64,000 nucleotides of DNA, from positions 125,230,557 to 125,294,556 of the forward strand of contig CM075850.1 in assembly GCA_037975125.1 (NCBI GenBank). The letters run 5' to 3'. The position numbers were made by a program, and so were the translations under genes. Within the stretch, counting starts at the first letter, position 1. Every line of letters starts with the position of its first letter. Below, one piece after another: positions 58,563 through 64,000 of this stretch. The notes under the pieces are model-generated. The model was not told where the DNA came from. It ran no database searches and worked only from the letters and a program-made list of their open reading frames with translations. The DNA comes from Latrodectus hesperus (Eukaryota; Arthropoda; Arachnida; Araneae; Theridiidae).

Positions 58563-58695
58563 AATGACACTCCCTATACCGAAAAAGCTGAAGATGTGGT
58601 CAGGGCAGTGTTCCATGCTTTTGGTCCCATATGACTTATCTTTTATTTTACCATTTTTTTCTCTTTGTACTTGTCACACGACAACAATAACAACA

Positions 58696-59924
58696 CTGAT
58701 TTTGGTTCAACAGTTTAGAAACCCATCTTGATTGTTTGTTGTGGATCTAAGTCTACTTTAAACTGTAGGTATCGGTCTAATACTACTAGTACAGAAATGA
58801 CTGTTATGTTATAAACAGATCAAACCATCCAATTGAATTATCTATAAAATTTATATGCATGTTTTATTATTTTTAAAATAATCTTATACGTTATCATAAA
58901 TATAAACAATTTACATAACTGCAAACAATAGCTCTGAATATAGTTAAAAAAACCATCAATTAAACGATATAATTTAATTCTTTAATTCCAACAGAAAGTT
59001 TATAAACTAACTAATTAAATCACAAAGTATAAAAACTGAAGCACAAAGTGAATATTTATGTTAATTATATGGGGTATATAATGATTCTTTCTTCTGCGGA
59101 TTTATTATCTTTTATTTACTAAGGAAACTGCATGGTTAAATGAAATAAAACTAGAAACAAATATATATATCTTATGGCAAATAATGCTTTCTTTCTAAAC
59201 TAGAAGACCCTATTAAAAAGCTAGTTTCTTTCCCTTTGAAAAACTTTCATAAGTATTGAAAATTTAGTGCCAAACTCAATGTAATTTGTCGAGGTTTGGG
59301 TCATAAGGAAAACTCTTTATTATAATGAACCACTAGCCTTGAATAAATGCCTTTCCTTGAATCTGCATCCCGCCGATAAAGAAATCCCGTCTTCATTGTT
59401 TTCACTTCTTTTCTTTCGACTGCAGGGGGTGCCAAGTCACTAAATGCGGGGATTTTTTTGAGCATATATTTCTTTACTTTACATATCGGTAATGCTATTA
59501 ATTTAAGGTGTGAGTATTTAAAAAGAACTGAAATGAATATTAACTGACATTTTTTTATAATAGTTAGTTAGCTTTTATTTCTATGTCATGCAAAGTATAT
59601 TTTATAATCTTTGGAAAATGGTATTTATATCTTTTTTTTGTTAGGTAATTTGTAAATATTTATTCCTTAATGATGTGTGTTGCCATGCTTTTAACTTCTA
59701 AAAATTCTTTAAGAGTAACATCGTAAAACATTGTATATTTGAAATATTATAATTATGGTAGTGATGTAAGATTATAGTAATGATGATTGTTCTTCAGCTT
59801 GAGTTTTCATTAATAATGAGTGCACATTTTAAAATTTATTTAAAGTATATTTCATTATTTTATCATTCTAATTCTGTGCTTTTTTATATTTTGTCGAGTT
59901 GTTTTATTCTTTAAATACTTTGCC
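58696..59924. other. AT-rich intergenic DNA
   Basis: No feature supported. Confidence 0.5.
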
Positions 59925-60110
59925 ATAATGACAACCGAATGGTTACCGCTTTTGCCTTCGGTTCAACAGTTCATAGGTTTGAAACTCACTTTGGGCTTGG
60001 ATGTTTAAAGGTGTTTGGAATTCACTTTAAACTGTTAATCCCAATCTCATTAGCCCACGTATGCAAAAGATGACCATTGTGTGACAAAGGAAGCACTTTC
60101 TGAGAACAAA
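59925..60110 (+). mobile_element. tRNA-derived SINE, family B
   Basis: ATGACAACCGAATGGTTACC and CATAGGTTTGAAACTCAC are the decayed head; CCTTCGGTTCAACAG is intact between them. The body (GGGCTTGGATGTTTAAAG, TTCACTTTAAACTG, ATTAGCCCACGTATGC) matches 25211-25385. Confidence 0.75.
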
Positions 60111-60594
60111 ATATAAATACTGATATTCATGTATTTGGCTTATTTTTCACTTTAGTGTAAACTTTTGCAGGAAGAGTCTAATTTCTGTGAAAACTGTTAT
60201 TAAAAGTGGACTCGCTTAACTCATTGTTAATTTTTCACTTCATCGTTTTATCGAGAAGTGCATCTTTATAAAGAGTTTAAAGGCAAACTTTAAGTCGCTT
60301 AATGTTGGACGAAGGTCGTGAAAATATGATAAATAGGATGAGATGCCAAAGCAGTCACTTTCCGACAAAATTTTACTCCTCCTCTTCTACCATGAGGGCT
60401 GGAAGTTTGCTCAGAAATAGTTGGGAAAAGAAGTGAGGGTTTTCTGAAGATGGTTGACGGACAAAAGCAGACAAATTATTGCTGCAAGCGCATTGTCTAA
60501 AACCAACCGTTGTCGCATTCCAATAGCTTAAAAGCCTGGGAATATCTTGCTATAATTGAGGATTCTTCGCAAAAAATACTAAAACCATTTTTCA
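60111..60594. other. Spacer, no feature seen
   Basis: No element recognised between the SINE and the (TA)n block. Confidence 0.5.

Positions 60595-60671
<77 letters not shown>
60595..60671. repeat. (TA)n microsatellite
   Basis: About 38 TA repeats. The mariner transposon starts at its right edge, having used a TA of the repeat or its border as target. Confidence 0.97.
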
Positions 60672-60675
<4 letters not shown>

Positions 60676-60733
60676 GTCTACCGGAAAGTTCTGTCCGCTC
60701 CGGTTACAATCAGTTTCAAATAGCGAGAGAAAA

Positions 60734-61339
60734 TTGGGCAGACTAGCCACAGAAGTTCTCAACATCTTCAGGAAGTGGACCACCAACCATAAATTGGAAA
60801 TTTCAGTAGAGAAGTCACACTATATGCTGTTTACAAAATTACAGTGTGGCCCCCAGATCTACTGGGACAACTTAAAAATAAAAAGAGTTAAATCACTCAA
60901 ACTGTTGGGAGTCATAATAGATGAAAAATTTAACTGGTCTACTCATATTAAAAATCAAGGAGCCAAAGCCTCTAGAGTACACCAACAGCTCCTACGGCTG
61001 GCGGGATCCACCTGGGGTTTCTCCCAAAAACACAGAGCCATCCTCTACAAATCGGTTGCCGAAAGAATAATGGCCCTTGGGGCAATGATATGGAGTAGGA
61101 ATCTACGTGTAAAAAATCAGTTTTTACTGGACAAAATCCAAAGAAAATTCCTCCTCAATATCACGGGAGCCTTTAGAACAACAGCCACTTCAGCTCTCCA
61201 AGTAATTACAGGGATTATGCCCCTACATCGTTTCATCGAAATGGAAGCCAAAACCAAATACGCCATCAAACAAACCTGCATAGACCTTATTGAAGAAAAA
61301 ATTCCAAGCTCACCATCCACCCAGGAAGCTTCTATGTAG
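60734..61339 (+). pseudogene. LINE reverse transcriptase, C-terminal (thumb) part
   Basis: LATEVLNIFRKWTTNHKLEI, SVEKSHYMLF, IKRVKSLKLLGVIIDEKFNW and HRAILYKSVAERIMALGAM follow the order found downstream of the YADD catalytic box in I/R1/Jockey-type reverse transcriptases. The palm with YADD is missing through 5' truncation. The frame ends at 61339; HPGSFYVDNHISLEDDQHS continues the protein in another frame, placing a frameshift near 61310-61330. Confidence 0.88.
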
Positions 61340-61767
61340 ACAACCACATCAGTCTAGAAGATGACCAACACTCAAAAAGGGATCAGACCATCTGTCAGAT
61401 ATATACCTATGGCTCCAAAATGGGAGATAATGTAGGAGCAGCCTTTGTAGTCATCTTAGTCGGTAACATCATCCACTTTGAGAAATTCAGGCTCAACTCA
61501 AACAACACTGTCTTTCAGGCGGAACTGTATGCCATTCTTAAAGCTGTAACCTGGACAAAGACCAGAACAGAGAAAATCAGCATATGGTCAGACAGCCCAG
61601 CAGCCCTCATGGCCATAAGTAACCCCACCACAACAAGTCCACTGGCCCGCGATATCCAACGAGAGATAAACATCACCAACAACCTACATCTCGGATGGGT
61701 TAAAGCGCACATTGGACTAGAAGGTAACGAGACTGCCGACAGATGGCAAAAGAAGCCACAACAGTGA
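61320..61767 (+). pseudogene. LINE RNase H domain, first catalytic Asp lost
   Basis: ICQIYTYGSKMGDNVGAAF stands where the family has YTDGSK, so the first Asp is Tyr. The other residues remain: QAELYAILKAV (Glu), IWSDSPAALMAIS (Asp), LGWVKAHIGLEGNETAD (His and last Asp). The frame ends at 61767 soon after WQKKPQQ. Confidence 0.88.
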
Positions 61768-62220
61768 CCGAACTTCAAATAAATCTGCCCACCCCAAGAT
61801 CTTATCACAAAAAGGAATTCAAAACAAAGGCCATTCAAACCTGGCAACTGTCATGAGACCAAGCTACTACAGGTCACTTGGTACATGATATAATCCCAAA
61901 GGTTAAACCTAATAACCAATGCTGGCCAAGACAAATTACACAGTTCGTCACGGGGCAGGGTCCATTCCCGAGCTATCTACATAGGATTGGTGCTCTGCCA
62001 AGCGACAACTGTGTCTGTGTTCATACGGGTGACCCACTTTATTATGCCACATAGTGTCCACTCACCAGCTCCTGGTATTTTACTACCCTCAGCTAACACC
62101 TGAGAATAGAATGGCTAAAAATGTTATCCACCATCCGCAAGCAAAAGCCAAAATCATCTCGCTGGTAACATTCCTTTCTGAGCACAGGAAGCTAATAATC
62201 CCTGAACGATGATGAGAGCT
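61768..62220 (+). pseudogene. LINE C-terminal region, decayed
   Basis: Pieces in changing frames: TVTELQINLPTPRSYHKKEF, QITQFVTGQGPFPSYLHRIG, LPSDNCVCVHTGDPLYYAT then CPLTSSW. This gives C-x-C ... (Y for H) ... C where LINEs have a Cys/His motif. Several stops interrupt it. The 3' untranslated part follows to 62430. Confidence 0.7.
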
Positions 62221-62474
62221 CAAGAACTAATGAAGAGGAATCAATGGCAGCAGTGAGGCAACTACCCTCCTATGCTGATTTGAACTGTTGCGTTGGGAGC
62301 TCGCGACCACAGGCAGGGGTGGCGCTCCCTTACTGGTGTTTCTTTCTTTCTCTCCAGCAGACTCCACCCAAACTGGTAGAACCCTCCTTGGGTTAGGTAC
62401 AGGGAGTCCTGCTGGCGTTCACATTCACATTCAGTTTCAACAAGTATTCAGCTCAATAAACCATTTCCGACCAT

Positions 62475-63233
62475 ATTCGGAAACTAGGATTTGTGTGGAA
62501 GTATTCGAGATGGGTGCCACACAAGTTAAGTGAGAAGAATTTGAATGATCGAATCATCATATGCACATCTCTGCTTGCACGCAACAAAATCGAACCCTTC
62601 TTGGACCGGATCATGACTGGGGATGAAAATTGGATTACCTATGAAAGCATCATAAGAAAAAGGGCATATTGTGAACTCGGAAAACCTGTCCCCTCTACAT
62701 CTAAACCGAAGTTGAGCCTGAACAAGAGAATGCTGTTTATATGGTGGGACATTCGAGGACCTATACATTTTGAGCTGTTGAAACCCAACGAAAGGCTAAA
62801 TTCGGAGAGGTATTGTCAGCAATTGGATAAATTGAAAACAGCACTCCAAGAAAAGAGGACGGCGATGTTCAATAGGAAGGACATCATACTGCTTCATGAC
62901 AATGCCAGGCCACATGCTGCTTTGGGGACTCGTCAGAAAGTCGCAGAGGTAGGCTGGGAAATTCTGTCGCATCCACCATACTCCCCGGACCATCTGATTA
63001 TCACTTGTTTCTGTCCTTACAAAATTTCTTGCAGGGCAAACAATTCAAGAACGAAGAAGATCAGACAAGCACTGGTTCAATTTTTGGCCTCTAGAGATAC
63101 GACATTTTTTAAAAATGGGATATACAAATTGCCTTCACGCTGGCAAGAAAGCATAAATATAATGAAGGCAATTATATTATTCAATAAAGTTTATCCAAAG
63201 TATGAAAAAATGTATTCCTTTGTTTCATTCTAA
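62475..63233 (+). pseudogene. Mariner transposase, catalytic part
   Basis: Opens IRKLGFVWKYSRWVPHKLSE (linker), then RIMTGDENWITYES (first Asp), FIWWDIRGPIHFELL, YCQQLDKLKTALQEKR and ILLHDNARPHAALGT (second Asp). At HPPYSPD the frame slips: about 7 bp are missing near 62991, so the third Asp (CTGATTATCACTTG, normally PSDYHLF) is read out of frame. A second shift near 63062 restores RQALVQFLASRDTTFFKNGI to FVSF. The N-terminal DNA-binding half is absent. Confidence 0.9.
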
Positions 63234-63261
63234 AACGGACAAAACTTTCCAGTAGACCTAA

Positions 63262-64000
63262 TATGTATGAAGATTAAAAATAAATTTTAAATTGTCAAAA
63301 ATACAGAAAGATTATTTAGTTACACTTGCTCTTGCAACTTATCATAATGCTTCATAATATTTACTTAAAAATTAGAATAACGTTTTCTATTATTATATTT
63401 AAACAAGCCTATATCATCCTAAGAATGCAACTATTCTTTTTAATGTGATTTAAGTGAATTTGATATAAAACAATTTTTAATATCCACTCAGGAGTTGAAA
63501 GTTCATAGCACGGTCTGCTGAACTGAAGTTCAGATCACTGATCCTTCAAGTACCAACAAGGCTGCTATACAATGTACTTTCTTGATTGTGGTACGCCGAC
63601 AATTTTAAGTCATAAGAAATGAGCCAAAATATAGGAATGCGGCTGTAGGCTGCAGTCATGGAAGAATTACAATGCAGTTTGAAAGATGCCGCTTTTATTG
63701 AAATAAAACTGGGAAAAATTCATTCATGTAAAGAAGCGAACCGGGAGGAATTCAATATCAAATGATGCTTAACATACTGGCAATGCAAGAAAAAAGCGTG
63801 CATTGGTTTGTGTACGATACATGCTTGATAGTATGGTTTAAATATAATAATAGAAAATTTCATTCCAATTTTTAAGTATAAATAATGAAGCATTATTAGA
63901 GGTTGCAAGAGCAAGAGTGACAAAATGATTTTTCTGTGTATTCTTGACATTTTAAAAATTTATTTTTAATCTACATACTGAAAAATGGTTTTAGTATTTT
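63262..64000. other. AT-rich intergenic DNA
   Basis: A slightly GC-richer part at 63485-63600 (AGCACGGTCTGCTGAACTG) may be an old SINE but has no clear boxes. Otherwise nothing is seen. Confidence 0.45.

Larger units (their letters stand above)
56213..58695 (+). mobile_element. 5'-truncated LINE whose 3' coding region has become a tandem array
   Basis: The fragment begins inside RNase H (SADSLAKEAR, 56212-56241, the GNxxADxLAKEA motif at the domain end), runs through eleven tandem units, then finishes with the C-terminal Cys/His region, a stop near 58561 and a 3' end CACACGACAACAATAACAAC (58675-58694). Read without the array it is an ordinary LINE 3' end of I/Jockey type. The 5' breakpoint is near 56212; a target duplication is not clear. 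Confidence 0.75.
60720..62430 (+). mobile_element. 5'-truncated non-LTR retrotransposon inside mariner
   Basis: A perfect 10-bp target duplication TCAGTTTCAA lies at 60710-60719 and 62431-62440. The 1711-bp insert carries the end of a reverse transcriptase, an RNase H domain and a Cys/His-like C-terminus, then a 3' region ending GCGTTCACATTCACAT, a short TTCACA repeat. The tail differs from the (CAA)n and (GAA)n LINEs of this window, so it is a third LINE family. Confidence 0.93.
60672..63261 (+). mobile_element. Mariner transposon interrupted by a LINE
   Basis: Terminal repeats TTAGGTCTACCGGAAAGTTC (left) and GAAAGT-type TTTCCAGTAGACCTAA (right) match over about 27 bp, including CTGTCCG / CGGACAA. 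TA flanks both ends (60670-60671, 63262-63263). Taking out the LINE (60720-62430) and one 10-bp target copy leaves about 869 bp, against roughly 1.3 kb for a full mariner, so the 5' third of the gene was already deleted. Confidence 0.93.

Overview
This 64 kb window reads as repeat-dense nuclear DNA from an animal, most likely a spider and plausibly an orb-weaver of the Araneus/Trichonephila kind. The sequence shows strong A+T bias, long (TA)n and (CA)n microsatellites, several Tc1/mariner-type transposons, a Merlin element, non-LTR retrotransposon pieces carrying RNase H, and many tRNA-derived SINEs with a GGTTCGAATCC-type B box. The orb-weaver suggestion rests on my memory of similar Tc1 and SINE sequences in those genomes, not on any search. 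I found no convincing host gene, no rRNA and no tRNA gene that stands apart from a SINE.

Layout. 0-10 kb: two (TA)n blocks, a dense SINE cluster (1.8-5.3 kb) and a fragment with a possible primer-binding site (5.6-5.8 kb). 10.4-13 kb: a complete but dead Merlin transposon with 8-bp target duplication, followed by a decayed ~160-bp tandem array. 14.8-23 kb: a large hairpin, a deleted Tc1-like copy (15.5-16.6), more SINEs and a second Tc1-like family (21.4-22.9). 26.9-30 kb: a foldback structure with 186-bp arms around three 60-bp repeats, then long (TA)n blocks, one of them framed by 54-bp inverted repeats. 31.5-35.3 kb: a mariner fragment, a 190-bp (CA)n block and a Tc1-like copy split by a LINE. 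36.4-41 kb: a probable LTR, a SINE and a third Tc1/mariner family with intact ends. 41-51 kb: mostly plain AT-rich DNA with inverted repeats and one SINE. 51-54.4 kb: a short LINE derivative with 11-bp target duplication and a third copy of the first Tc1-like family. 56.2-58.7 kb: a LINE fragment whose 3' coding region has expanded into about eleven 202-bp tandem units. 60.7-63.3 kb: a mariner split by a 1.7-kb LINE fragment.

How the parts fit: every transposase and reverse transcriptase seen is broken by stops, frameshifts or deletions, so the window records past activity. The best candidates for something undescribed are (i) one SINE head joined to at least three different tails, two ending in a hairpin plus (CAA)n like the 3' ends of two LINE fragments here, which suggests a LINE-SINE partnership; (ii) a satellite array born from LINE coding sequence; and (iii) the foldback element with tandem repeats in its loop. 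Coordinates of target duplications, terminal repeats and hairpins were read directly; family assignments come from motif recognition by eye.
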